DNA of 64,000 nucleotides from Saccharothrix sp. NRRL B-16348 (lineage in GTDB: Bacteria; Actinomycetota; Actinomycetes; Mycobacteriales; Pseudonocardiaceae): assembly GCF_001280085.1 (NCBI RefSeq), contig NZ_LGED01000210.1:1-64000 (forward strand), in the 5' to 3' direction. The notes under the pieces are model-generated. The model did no database searches. It was given only the letters and a program-made list of their open reading frames with translations, and was not told where the DNA came from. Positions 36,719 to 45,185 of this stretch are shown here, piece by piece. Position numbers and translations under genes: made by a program. How positions within the stretch are numbered: the first letter of the stretch is position 1; each line of letters begins with the position of its first letter.

Positions 36719-37564
36719 GTGGGACTGCTCGTAGAGCTGCAGAAGCGCATACCCGACAGGTGGTTCCTGCGGCGGCTGCTGCCCGCCGCGTTGTTCGTCG
36801 TGGTCGCGCTCGTCGGCGGCGGACAACTGGGCCACCGCCGCTGGAACGACATCGCCCTCGCCCGCGAGCGGATCGCCGGCGCGTTTCGGCTGGGCGGCGG
36901 CCTGCCCGCGGCCGGGATCGCCTCGCTCGTGCTCGTCGCGGTGTCGGTGGTGGCAGCCGCGTTCGCGGTGCCGTACGCGGCGAACGCGATCGGGGCGCTG
37001 ACGTCGGGCGCCTGGCCGTGGTGGCTGATGCCGCTGGGCCGGCGGCTGGCGTCATGGCGGGCACGTCGCTGGGTCGCGCCGGACGAGCTCGCCCGCCAGT
37101 CCGTGCGGGCGCGCGATGGCGGCAGGGAACTGCGCGCCGACAGGCTCGATGCCCGCCGGGCCCGAACCGGGTCGGGCAGACCCGCTTCCCCCACCTGGTC
37201 GGGCGACCGGTTCCGTGCCACCGAGGCACACATCCGAGCGAAGACGGGCGACGACATCGCGAGCGCATGGCCCGCACTCCTGCTCTCCGCGTCCGACACA
37301 TCCCGTGCCGCACTGGCCGAGGCCCGCGACGCCTACGACGCGGCCTGCGAGGCCCTCGCCTGGAGCATGGCGTTCGCGCTCCTCGGCGCTTGGTGGTGGC
37401 CCGCGGCGCCGGTCGGCATCGTCCTCGGCCTGGCCTCCTGGCGGTCGCAACGCCACGCGGTCCGGGCGCTGTGCCGCACCACCGAGGCGGCCTTCACCCT
37501 GCAGCACACAGACCAGCCGCCCGGACAGCCCTTGAGCGTGGATGGTGAGAAGTCCGTCCGGTAG
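36719..37564 (+). CDS. Membrane protein, partner in the CHAT module
   Basis: The 281-aa product has two N-terminal hydrophobic segments (LLPAALFVVVALVGGG, then GIASLVLVAVSVVAAAFAVPYA) and a C-terminal pair (ALAWSMAFALLGAWWW, APVGIVLGLASW). Between them is a basic, charged stretch of about 100 residues (RRLASWRARRWVAPDELARQ and onward). No family is recognised. The GTG start lies 5 nt after the stop of the small Cys-containing protein. Membrane partners next to CHAT proteases may be cleavage targets or pore-type effectors; that is inference from context. A strong terminator follows. Confidence 0.65.
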   Translation: MGLLVELQKRIPDRWFLRRLLPAALFVVVALVGGGQLGHRRWNDIALARERIAGAFRLGGGLPAAGIASLVLVAVSVVAAAFAVPYAANAIGALTSGAWPWWLMPLGRRLASWRARRWVAPDELARQSVRARDGGRELRADRLDARRARTGSGRPASPTWSGDRFRATEAHIRAKTGDDIASAWPALLLSASDTSRAALAEARDAYDAACEALAWSMAFALLGAWWWPAAPVGIVLGLASWRSQRHAVRALCRTTEAAFTLQHTDQPPGQPLSVDGEKSVR

Positions 37565-37788
37565 GACCGGGCCAACCGGTCCCGCGGCGTTGCCAGGGTG
37601 TCGGAACCTCCATCAGGGTCCGTTGAGCCGTCATTGATCGACCCCATGGGGGCGCTGACGAGTGCCTACCGCTCGCGAGCGAGGCGGTTCGATGCGTTCA
37701 CCGCGGTGGTCTGCCGGCCCGTACCGATGGGAGCGGGGACAAGGTGCTCGGTGGTGGTCGCTTGCCGACGTTCGGAGTTGACGTCTCG

Positions 37789-37830
37789 CCGCTACCCCTG
37801 GCCGCAGGGTCGAGCGGCCAGGGGTAGCGG
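37789..37830. terminator. Strong bidirectional terminator
   Basis: A perfect 17-bp inverted repeat (CCGCTACCCCTGGCCGC, 37789-37805, against 37814-37830) with an 8-nt loop lies between the convergent membrane-protein gene and the GH2 gene, 38 bp from the GH2 stop. It is the longest perfect hairpin between convergent genes that I found in the window. Confidence 0.85.
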
Positions 37831-37868
37831 TCGACGCCGAGGTATCAGGCGAGAACCGGGTCGTCCGG

Positions 37869-40562
37869 TCAGACCCGGATCAGTTGCCACTGCTGGTTGG
37901 CCCCGCCGTTGGCGGCCCACTGCACGACCTGCGCCCCGTCGCTCGTCGCCGCACCGTAGACGTCCGCCACCAGTCCGCTGTCGTGGCTGACGATGGTGTA
38001 GTAGCCGTTGCCGGTGGACCGCAGGTACCACATCTGGTTGGTGCCGCCGTTGGCCGTCCACTGCTGCAGTTGCAGCCCGGCCGTGCTGCTGCCGCCGTTG
38101 ACGTCGAGCGCCTTTCCACTCGCGACGTACCGGAGGGTGTAGGAGCCGTCGGAGGTCGTGGCGACGGTCCAGGTGCCGGTGCCACTCTGCTGGACCACCT
38201 TGGCACCGTCCGCGGTGGAGTTGCCCGCGACAGCGAGCTGCTTGCCGCTGTTGCGATTGACGATGCGGTAGTTGCCCGGTGCGGGTCCGTCTCCGCCGCC
38301 TCCGGCGAGGTTGAAGTACTCCACCGCGTCGGTGAAGACGGGCCTGCCGGACTTCGTGGTCGACAGCTGCAGGTACACGCGGTTGCCGGTGGCCGGGGTG
38401 GTGAAGGACACCGGCTGGGTGACCCGCGATCCGAGCGGGACGGTCAGGGTCGTGCTTCCGGACGCGACGACCGCCCCGTCCGGCGCGTCGAGCCGCGCCG
38501 TCCAGGTGAAGCCCACCGAAGTGTCGGCGAAGTCGTCGTTGAAGACGGTGATGTTGCGGGTGACCGTGGCGTTCCGGGCGTAGCTGGGCACGGCCTGGGG
38601 CAGGGGGAAGGTGCCGTTCGCGTCCGAGACGCCGGAGGCCGACCAGTAGGGGAGGTCGACCGCGGCCACCGGGTTGAACGCCGCCTGCACGCGCTGGAAC
38701 TGAGGGTTGCTCCAGGGGTCCGGGAGGTTGTCCGCGCCGTAGACAGGGCGACCGCCCTCCTCCGGGACGAAGTCGCCGGTGCGCACGCCGGGGATGACGC
38801 TGGCCCAAGCTGACAGCAGCGTGTACGGACGCAGGTCGGTGGCGCCCTTGCCGCGCTTGGCCAGGGTTGCCGTGGCGAACCACTCGAAGCCCTGCTTGGT
38901 GTTGCATGCCGGCCAGATGTACTCGCCCTCGCCGTCGGGCCGCCCGTTCACGGTGATCAGGCCCTCCCCGTACCTGCCGAAGCCGTCGACGTAGTGCGGG
39001 ATCACCGCGAAGTTGGCGTACGTCATCCCGGGATACAGGCTGACATTGTTGCCGACGCCCACCTCGACAATGATCGGCCGGGTTCCGTCGGCGCCGTTCA
39101 TCGCCGCGTACAAGTCCTTCTCGAACTGTTCGGAATCCTGGCCGCTCTGGTTCGGCTCGTTGTTCTGACTCCAGCGGATGATCGCGGGGTGGTTGCGGTC
39201 GCGCAGGACCAGCGCACGGGCGTGGTTGATCATGTTGTTGCGCCCGACGGTCTCCCTCCACTCCTGCGAGGATTGGGAGCCGCGAATCGCGACCTCGCCG
39301 ATGATCATCAGGCCCATCTCGTCGGCGACATCCAACATGTACGGGCTCGCGGGCTCCTGGTGGATGCGCACCACGTTGAAGTTCAGCCGCTGGTAGTTGT
39401 CCACCGCCTGCGGCCAGCCGCCGTTGCCGGGCGACGGGGGCAGGAAGCCGGGCAGGGTGTGGTACGCGTCGCCCTTGCCGCCGTTGTTGACCCGGTCGTA
39501 GTCGGCACCCTGGAGGTTGTCGCCGCGGAAGTTCACGCGCACGCCGTTGAGGTAGTAGTAGTCACCGTTCTGGGTGGCCTCCCGGAACCCGAACCGGTAC
39601 GTGGCGTCGCTGGTGCGCCCGTCATCGGCGACGGCATGCACCGTCAGCCCGTGCAGCTGCGCCCGGTAACCCGACCGGTACGGCACGTTGGGCCACCAGT
39701 ACGAGGTGCTGTCGAGGTTCCACGCGACCGGCCCGACGGTCACGGTCACGGTCGAGTTGGCCGCCACGGTGACCGTGCGGCTGGGCAGTTCCGGGTAGCT
39801 GAAAGCCGTTCCGTTGATGGACGACAGCGACCCGGTCAACGTCACCGACCGGGAACTGCCCGACGTGTTGCGCACCGACACGTCGTAGCTCAACGTCTTG
39901 TTCGCCACCGACGTACGCACGAATGTGTCGCTGACGTACACCGCCGGGTACACCCGCAGGAACGCGGACCCGAAGATCCCCTGCGGGATCGCCTCGGACC
40001 ACGTGGCGGCGTCGGGCACCAGGTACCGGCCGTTGGACGCCTTCAGCGCTCCGCGGCCCTTCACGTTCACCGTGATCGTGTGGGTGGTGCCAGGCGCCGC
40101 GTATGCGCTGATGTCGAAGTTCGACGGGGTGAACGCCGTCGTCTGGGTGGCGACCACGCGGCCGTCGACCGACAGCGTCGCCTGGTGGTTGACCGCCCCG
40201 AACTCGATCCACGTCGACTGCGGCTGACCCGAGTCGGGCACGGTGATGGTGCGCGAGTACACCGCCTCGTTCACGTCGGTGAAGCCCTGCTTGTACCAGC
40301 CGCCGCCGGGCACGCTGATCGACGTCGTCGCCCGGCCCGCCGGGGTGAAGCTCCACGTCCCGGCCAGGTCGACCGAGGCGATCGCGGCAACGCCGGCAGT
40401 GGCGGCCGCGGCAGCCGCGGCCGTGACGGTCGGCTGTGTTGCGACGGCCGGCTGTCCTGCGGCGGCGGGTTGTACCGTGCCGATGGTCGCGAGGAGTGTG
40501 GCGCCCGCCAGCGCTACGCCGGCGAAGCGCTGGGATAGCGTGCGAGGCCTGTTCCGACGCAT
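37869..40562 (-). CDS. Secreted glycoside hydrolase family 2 with C-terminal ricin-type lectin
   Basis: The 897-aa product has a signal peptide (MRRNRPRTLSQRF, hydrophobic core, PAAAG), then the GH2 sugar-binding jelly roll (LAGTWSFTPAGR, GWYKQGFTDVNEAVYSR), an immunoglobulin-like domain and a TIM barrel. The probable acid/base Glu is in WSQNNEPN (~471); a second conserved acid follows in GEGEYIWPACNT (~543). The last ~135 residues are a ricin-B/CBM13 lectin with QQWT, GTNQMWYL and ANQQWQLIRV repeats. It acts on extracellular glycans; beta-galactosidase/mannosidase-type action is likely but the sugar is not determined. The ATG at 40562 is preferred over the TTG one codon earlier. Two LacI-like palindromes upstream suggest sugar-responsive repression. 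Confidence 0.9.
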   Translation of the reverse strand: MRRNRPRTLSQRFAGVALAGATLLATIGTVQPAAAGQPAVATQPTVTAAAAAAATAGVAAIASVDLAGTWSFTPAGRATTSISVPGGGWYKQGFTDVNEAVYSRTITVPDSGQPQSTWIEFGAVNHQATLSVDGRVVATQTTAFTPSNFDISAYAAPGTTHTITVNVKGRGALKASNGRYLVPDAATWSEAIPQGIFGSAFLRVYPAVYVSDTFVRTSVANKTLSYDVSVRNTSGSSRSVTLTGSLSSINGTAFSYPELPSRTVTVAANSTVTVTVGPVAWNLDSTSYWWPNVPYRSGYRAQLHGLTVHAVADDGRTSDATYRFGFREATQNGDYYYLNGVRVNFRGDNLQGADYDRVNNGGKGDAYHTLPGFLPPSPGNGGWPQAVDNYQRLNFNVVRIHQEPASPYMLDVADEMGLMIIGEVAIRGSQSSQEWRETVGRNNMINHARALVLRDRNHPAIIRWSQNNEPNQSGQDSEQFEKDLYAAMNGADGTRPIIVEVGVGNNVSLYPGMTYANFAVIPHYVDGFGRYGEGLITVNGRPDGEGEYIWPACNTKQGFEWFATATLAKRGKGATDLRPYTLLSAWASVIPGVRTGDFVPEEGGRPVYGADNLPDPWSNPQFQRVQAAFNPVAAVDLPYWSASGVSDANGTFPLPQAVPSYARNATVTRNITVFNDDFADTSVGFTWTARLDAPDGAVVASGSTTLTVPLGSRVTQPVSFTTPATGNRVYLQLSTTKSGRPVFTDAVEYFNLAGGGGDGPAPGNYRIVNRNSGKQLAVAGNSTADGAKVVQQSGTGTWTVATTSDGSYTLRYVASGKALDVNGGSSTAGLQLQQWTANGGTNQMWYLRSTGNGYYTIVSHDSGLVADVYGAATSDGAQVVQWAANGGANQQWQLIRV

Positions 40563-40783
40563 CAAGAAACCCCTTTCGCGGGTGTCGCCTCAACGGCGAT
40601 ACACCGATCATCGGACCCATCCTCACTACCGCCGGGGTCGCCAGAACAGGGAGGTCCACTGTGGACTCTTCTGCCGGCTTCATACCCGCGGAGCAGGGCA
40701 TTGGTCGGTAAGCAATCGTGGGGACGGCGCGGCCTGGTGTCACACCAATGAAACTATGGCGGACAAGAAGGGTCAAAGCTAAA

Positions 40784-40797
40784 TGTGAGCGCTAACT
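40784..40797. promoter_or_regulatory. LacI-family-like operator (TGTGAGCGCTAACT)
   Basis: The sequence is centred on the palindrome AGCGCT with near-symmetric flanks, the usual core of actinobacterial LacI-type regulators of sugar hydrolases. It lies 222 bp upstream of the GH2 start. Confidence 0.5.
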
Positions 40798-41040
40798 TTG
40801 AGCACTCCGACCAAGAAGAGTCCGACCAGGGGTCATCACCGTGGCAGGTCGCCGGACCGGTCGGGAAGTTGCCCCGTTCGGCCCACCGGGCGACCTGTGC
40901 CGGCGAGAGGGCCTCACCGTAACCAGCCGCCGATCGGCGGTCAAACGCTGTGCCGGCTAAATATTGACGCGCTTGTTTGGCGGCCGCTGAATGCCACCTG
41001 TCGAACAAGGCCGCGCTGGTCTCGACGGTGTGGCGACAAA

Positions 41041-41054
41041 TGTTAGCGGTAACA
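41041..41054. promoter_or_regulatory. Second LacI-like palindrome (TGTTAGCGGTAACA)
   Basis: Perfect TGTTA/TAACA arms flank GCGG. It resembles the 40784 site (TGTgAGCGcTAACt) and lies 257 bp from it start to start, a spacing compatible with DNA looping by a tetrameric LacI-type repressor. Confidence 0.45.
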
Positions 41055-41272
41055 CGATTGCACTTCGGGTAGTGATCCGGCGTGCGGACATCGACGGTGT
41101 CCCGGCCACACCGCGGGTGCCCGTTACCCGTGGTGGCTGCCTGGGCAGAGGCGGGAGGGTGGCCTCGGTTGCACGAGTTGCTGTTGGCGAGGTGCGATCG
41201 ACCGGGCACGACCACCGCACCGCAGCGCCCGGGTGCGGAGTTCTGGCACCCCACAGGTCCTGGCGCGCGGAT

Positions 41273-44128
41273 TCAGGGTAAGCCCGTCCTCCCGGTCTCC
41301 ACGCTGCCGGCTGTGTCCGGCTGCCCGACCGGTGCCGGGCCGAGTTCGGCGAGTTGTCGTCGCAAGCGCTCGGCGTCGGTGTGGCGGCTCTGCTGTCGGT
41401 AGAGGTCCAGCGCTTCCTGCCAGACGGCGGAGGCCTGGGCGTGGTTGCCGAGGGCACTGTGGGGGTGGCCGAGGTTGTTCAGGGTGTCGGCGGCCTCGGT
41501 GGTGTTGCCGACGGTGCGGTACAGGGCCAGCGCCTGCTGGTAGTGGTCGATGGCCCGGTGGTGGTGGCCGGTGTGGTGCTCGATCCAGCCGAAGCTGTCC
41601 AGGGTGTCCGCCTCGCCATCGGGGTCCTCGTGGTGGCGGTAGAGGTCGAGGGCGGCCTGGCAGTGCTTGCGGGCGTAGTCGTATTCGCCCACTCGGGCGG
41701 CGTGCCAGCCCACCATGTTGAGCGCGGTGGCTTCCCACACCGGCTGGGCGAGGGCGCGGAAGAGGTCCAGCGCGTGCTGGGCGTGTTCCAGGGCTTTGTG
41801 GTCGTCGCCACGCTGCCCCCAGGCCCAGGTGAGGGCGTGATGGGTGTGGGCCTGCTGGGTGAGGTCGTGGTGCTGCCGGGCGAGGGCGAGGGCCTGGTGC
41901 AGGTTGGCGATGGCGCCGTCGTGCCGCTCCAGTTCGGCGAGGGCGTGACCGAGGAGGCGGTGGGCGAGGATTCGGGCGCCGGGGTCGGGCAGGTGGGTGG
42001 CCGCGTCGGCCGCGGCTTGCCACACGGCGAGGTCGTCGTGGATGTGCCCGCGCAGCCGGTGGAAGGAGGCCAGGGCCCACGCGATCTGCCACACGATCCG
42101 GTGGCGGCGACGGCTGGCGGCGGTGTGCTGGACGGCCAGGAGGTGGAGGTGGTGGGCGTCCATCCAGGCCAGTGCGGACGCGCGGTCGGGCAGCGGGTGG
42201 GAGTGGGTTCCGGGAGCGGGCGGGTCGAGTCGGATCGGTGGGCGGTGGGGAGTCAGGAGTCGTTCGGCGGTGTGGGCGGTGTACAGGTAGAAGTCCGTCA
42301 ACCGCTCCAGCGCGGCCTCCCGCTCCGGTGCGGGCAAGTGGTCGTCGGCGGTGGTGGCGTAGGCCCGCACCAGGTCGTGCATCGCGTAGCGGCCGTGAGG
42401 GTGCCGGTCGAGCAGCGAGTGGTCCTCCAGGACGCGCAGGGCTCTGCGCGCCTCGGCCGTGGTCAGCCCGGTGAGGGAGACGGCGGCGGGCAGGTCGATG
42501 TCCGGGCCGGGCGCGATCCCCAGCAGCACGAACACCATGCGCTGCCGCGCGGTGAGGTGGTGCAGGGACCAGGACAGCACGGCGGGCAGGCTGGCGGTGA
42601 CGTCGGTCTCGTGGTCGAGCATGTCCAGGCCCGGCTCGTGCAGTTCCGCGGCCAGCTCGGCCAACGGGAGCCGCGGGCGGGTGGCGGCGTGCCGCGCGGT
42701 GATCGCCAGGGCCAGGGGGTGCCGACCGCACAGGCCGACCAGCTCGTCGACGGCGTCGGGTTCGGCGTCGGTGCGGTGCTCGCCCAGGCGTGACGTCAGC
42801 AGGGCACGGGCTTCGACGGGGGTGAGCACGCCCAAGGGCAGGTGGTGCGCACCGTGCCGATCGATCAACGACGGCAGGCTGGTCCGGCTGGTGACCAGCA
42901 CGGTGCACGTGGGGCTGCCCGGGAGCAACGGCACGACCTGGTCGGCGTTGGCGGCGTTGTCCAGCAGCACCAGCATCCGCCGCCCGGCCATCAGGCTGCG
43001 GTACAGCGTGCCCGGGTCTGACTGGGCGCGGTCGGGGGTGACGCCCAGGGCGGCGAGGAAGCCGCGCAGCGCGTCAGCCGGATCGATCGGGTCTCCGGTG
43101 GGGCTGAACCCGTGCAGGTCCACGAACAGTTGCCCGTCGGGGAACCGGTGCAGGTTGCGGTGCGCCCAGGACAGCGCGAGCCAGGTCTTGCCGATCCCGC
43201 CCACACCACCGATCGCCGAAATCGGCGCCGGTCCGGTCGCCGGCACGACTGCCGCGCCGCTCTCCTCGTGCGGCGCCGTGAGCAGGACGCGGTCGAGTTC
43301 GGCCAGTTCGGGGACGCGTCCGGTGAACGGCCCCGGCGCGGTGGGCAGTTGGCGGGGCACCACCGGTTGGCGGTCCGCCTCCGGGGCGGTCAGGGCGAGG
43401 TCCGCGGTCAGGATCTGCTGGTGGAGTTGCCGCAGTTCCGGTCCGGGCTCGGCGCCCAGTTCCTCGGCCAGGCGGGTGCGCAGTTGCCGGTAGTGGTCCA
43501 GGGCCTCGGCCTGACGCCCGGCGCGGTAGAGCGCGAGCATGAACTGGGCGGCCACGTGTTCGTTCTGCGGGTGCGCGGTGGCGCGATCGGTGAGTTCGGG
43601 CAGCAGCACGGAATGCCGCCCGAGCCGCAGTGCCAGGTCCAGGCGGTCGACGTCGGCGGCGAACCGCTCCCGCTCCAGCCCGTTGCGCACCGCGGTGGTC
43701 CACGGTGTGTCCAGTCCCAGCAGTGCCTCGCCCCGCCACAACCCCGAGGCCTGCTCGGCCAGTTCGAGTGCGCGGGTCTGGTCCGTCTCGGCGCGTGCGA
43801 GGGCGACCAGCCGGCGGAACCGGTGCACGTCCACCGCGTCCTCGTCGACGACCATCTCGTACCCGCTCGCCCGGTGCACGATGGCGGCCTGGCGGGTGGC
43901 GCGCAGAGCCCGGCGCAGGCGCGACAGGTAGCCGTAGAGGGTGCTCCGGCCGCCGGACGGGACCCGGTCGCCCCACGCCCGGTTGAGCAGTTGGTCCGTG
44001 GACAGCCACTGGTTGGCCTCGATCAGCAGCACCGCCAGCACGCACCGCTGCCGGGCGTGGCCCAGGTCGACCGATCGCTCGCCGATCGTCGCCTGCACCG
44101 GACCCAACACGCGGAACTCCACCGCCAC
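41273..44128 (-). CDS. SARP-family regulator (AfsR-type) with NB-ARC and TPR domains
   Basis: The 951-aa protein starts with a winged-helix DNA-binding domain (FRVLGPVQATIGERSVDLGH, then LYGYLSRLRRALRA). A bacterial transcriptional activator domain (to ~250) and an NB-ARC ATPase follow, with P-loop GVGGIGKTWLALSWA (~309), Walker B-like MLVLLDNAANADQV and GLCGRHPLALAI. A TPR array (~650-940) ends the protein. This is the AfsR/RedD-type pathway activator layout. The GTG at 44128 is chosen because GAGGGGAG lies 8 nt upstream and the domain begins at once; an ATG at 44281 would add an unsupported tail. It is divergent from the thiopeptide precursor genes and is the likely activator of that cluster. 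Confidence 0.9.
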   Translation of the reverse strand: MAVEFRVLGPVQATIGERSVDLGHARQRCVLAVLLIEANQWLSTDQLLNRAWGDRVPSGGRSTLYGYLSRLRRALRATRQAAIVHRASGYEMVVDEDAVDVHRFRRLVALARAETDQTRALELAEQASGLWRGEALLGLDTPWTTAVRNGLERERFAADVDRLDLALRLGRHSVLLPELTDRATAHPQNEHVAAQFMLALYRAGRQAEALDHYRQLRTRLAEELGAEPGPELRQLHQQILTADLALTAPEADRQPVVPRQLPTAPGPFTGRVPELAELDRVLLTAPHEESGAAVVPATGPAPISAIGGVGGIGKTWLALSWAHRNLHRFPDGQLFVDLHGFSPTGDPIDPADALRGFLAALGVTPDRAQSDPGTLYRSLMAGRRMLVLLDNAANADQVVPLLPGSPTCTVLVTSRTSLPSLIDRHGAHHLPLGVLTPVEARALLTSRLGEHRTDAEPDAVDELVGLCGRHPLALAITARHAATRPRLPLAELAAELHEPGLDMLDHETDVTASLPAVLSWSLHHLTARQRMVFVLLGIAPGPDIDLPAAVSLTGLTTAEARRALRVLEDHSLLDRHPHGRYAMHDLVRAYATTADDHLPAPEREAALERLTDFYLYTAHTAERLLTPHRPPIRLDPPAPGTHSHPLPDRASALAWMDAHHLHLLAVQHTAASRRRHRIVWQIAWALASFHRLRGHIHDDLAVWQAAADAATHLPDPGARILAHRLLGHALAELERHDGAIANLHQALALARQHHDLTQQAHTHHALTWAWGQRGDDHKALEHAQHALDLFRALAQPVWEATALNMVGWHAARVGEYDYARKHCQAALDLYRHHEDPDGEADTLDSFGWIEHHTGHHHRAIDHYQQALALYRTVGNTTEAADTLNNLGHPHSALGNHAQASAVWQEALDLYRQQSRHTDAERLRRQLAELGPAPVGQPDTAGSVETGRTGLP

Positions 44129-44367
44129 CGCGAAACTCCCCTCGACGACCGGCCCCCTCGATACCGGTCTAGCAGGGGCGTTCGGCGGTTGCAGGTTTCC
44201 CGCAGGTTTTCGTTCGGTAGGTCGAGCAAGGTGGAGGACGTGGCGGTGAGCGGAACGGGACGAGCTCGTGGCACCCGCCACCCGGAAACCCCTGTCGGAC
44301 GGGGCAAAGCAGGTCCGCGGGTGGCACCGGTTCCCCGTCGCACCCCGTCACGGTCACGGAGGACTTC

Positions 44368-44532
44368 ATGCGGTTGTGGCAACGAACGGCCTGCTCGGTC
44401 GCGGCGGCCCGGCACGCGCGGACCGGCGGGCTCCGCGGTTCCGCCGGCCACTACCTGGAGAACCTGACCAAGGACAGCTCTGCGGTCGGCGGGAACGCCA
44501 ACGGCGAGATCGATCTCGTGCACGTGCGCTGA
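44368..44532 (+). CDS. Candidate small ORF before the thiopeptide precursors
   Basis: A 54-codon frame (MRLWQRTACSV, ending EIDLVHVR) is preceded by a good ribosome site (GGAGG at 44359-44363, 4 nt before the ATG). The second half (HYLENLTKDSSAVGG) has protein-like rather than random composition. No family is recognised and there is no thiopeptide-like core. It might be a regulatory leader or a small co-expressed protein. The remaining sequence between 44129 and 44650 holds the divergent promoters of the SARP gene and the precursor operon, which I cannot resolve further. Confidence 0.4.
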   Translation: MRLWQRTACSVAAARHARTGGLRGSAGHYLENLTKDSSAVGGNANGEIDLVHVR

Positions 44533-44630
44533 CGGTTTCCGGCCTCGTCCGGCCCGCACCCGCCCCACTCGAAGCAGTTCACCCCTTTCATCGTGCCCGT
44601 GGGTCGCTGACCAGCGGTTTCAGTTCGTGG

Positions 44631-44642
44631 AAAGGAGGTGAT
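44631..44642 (+). promoter_or_regulatory. Near-perfect Shine-Dalgarno of the first precursor gene
   Basis: AAAGGAGGTGAT matches the complement of the 16S rRNA 3' end at all 12 positions, 8 nt before the ATG at 44651. No other gene in the window has so long a match, implying very high translation of the precursor. Confidence 0.85.
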
Positions 44643-44650
44643 AACCGCCG

Positions 44651-44815
44651 ATGCCCGACATCGCTTTCGACGCCCGTGAATTGCACTTGGACGACCTGTC
44701 CGTCACCGCGATGCGTGACGCGGTCGCGCTACCGGAGGCGGGCGCGTCCGGTGCGTCGTGCTCGTGCAACAGCTCGTGCTGCTGCCAACAAGAACCCATC
44801 CCCACCTTCGGCTGA
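44651..44815 (+). CDS. Thiopeptide precursor peptide 1
   Basis: The 54-aa peptide has an acidic leader (MPDIAFDARELHLDDLSVT, AMRDAVALPEAGA) and a Ser/Cys-rich C-terminal core (SGASCSCNSSCCC, then QQEPIPTFG). Core positions S1-x-x-S4-C5-S6-C7 coincide with those of the lactazole core (SWGSCSC). Ser1 and Ser10 (residues 33 and 42) are suited to form two dehydroalanines that cyclise to the central pyridine, with the Cys residues becoming thiazoles. The leader should be bound by the RRE of the ThiF-like partner protein and removed during pyridine formation. It is translated from an exceptionally strong ribosome site. The core boundary is my inference from the register shared with peptides 2 and 3. 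Confidence 0.9.
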   Translation: MPDIAFDARELHLDDLSVTAMRDAVALPEAGASGASCSCNSSCCCQQEPIPTFG

Positions 44816-44828
44816 ATGGGAGTTCGTC

Positions 44829-44984
44829 GTGGAACTGAGCTTTGAGGTCGATGACCTGGTCGTGGACGACCTGTCCGTGACCGCGATGCGTGACGCGGTG
44901 GCGCTGCCCGAGGCGGGTGCGTCCGGCGGCGGGTCCTGCTGTGGCAGCTCCTGCTGCTGCTGCCCGGACCCCAGCTTCCGCTGA
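44829..44984 (+). CDS. Thiopeptide precursor peptide 2
   Basis: The 51-aa peptide (GTG start, GGGAG 6 nt upstream) repeats the leader of peptide 3 almost exactly: VELSFEVDDLVVDDLSVT, AMRDAVALPEAGA. Its core is SGGGSCCGSSCCCC, then PDPSFR. Ser32 and Ser41 keep the Ser1/Ser10 spacing. It has one more Cys after Ser10 than peptide 1 and lacks the Ser4-Cys5-Ser6-Cys7 pattern, so it would give a related but distinct ring. It lies 13 nt after peptide 1. Confidence 0.9.
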   Translation: MELSFEVDDLVVDDLSVTAMRDAVALPEAGASGGGSCCGSSCCCCPDPSFR

Positions 44985-45009
44985 AACCAACCGAGTTAGG
45001 GAGGACATC

Positions 45010-45171
45010 ATGGAACTGAGCTTCGAGGTCGATGACCTGGTCCTGGACGACCTGTCCGTCACGGCGATGCGTGACGCGGTGGCGCTGCCCGAGGCGGGTG
45101 CGTCCGGCGGGTCCTGCAGCGGCGGCAGCTCCTGCTGCTGCAGCGTGCAGCCGCCGGAGCCGACCTTCTGA
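45010..45171 (+). CDS. Thiopeptide precursor peptide 3
   Basis: The 53-aa peptide starts at ATG 45010 with AGGGAGGA just upstream. Leader MELSFEVDDLVLDDLSVT, AMRDAVALPEAGA; core SGGSCSGGSSCCC, then SVQPPEPTF. Ser32 and Ser41 again take the Ser1/Ser10 positions. The tail contains a further Ser and a Pro-rich end. It lies 25 nt after peptide 2. The near-identical leaders of peptides 2 and 3 show recent duplication, with divergence concentrated in the core. Confidence 0.9.
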   Translation: MELSFEVDDLVLDDLSVTAMRDAVALPEAGASGGSCSGGSSCCCSVQPPEPTF

Positions 45172-45185
45172 GAAGGGCTCACGTC

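Larger units (their letters stand above)
40563..41272. other. Upstream region of GH2, no gene seen
   Basis: About 710 bp without a supportable gene, of lower GC content near 40740-41060. It holds the GH2 promoter and two LacI-type operator-like palindromes. Short open frames on both strands have no recognisable protein character. Confidence 0.5.

Noticed and set aside
40754..41254. A 166-codon minus-strand frame upstream of GH2
   Set aside because: Composition mixed with many Cys/His and no family; it overlaps both operator-like palindromes, so a regulatory region is more likely.
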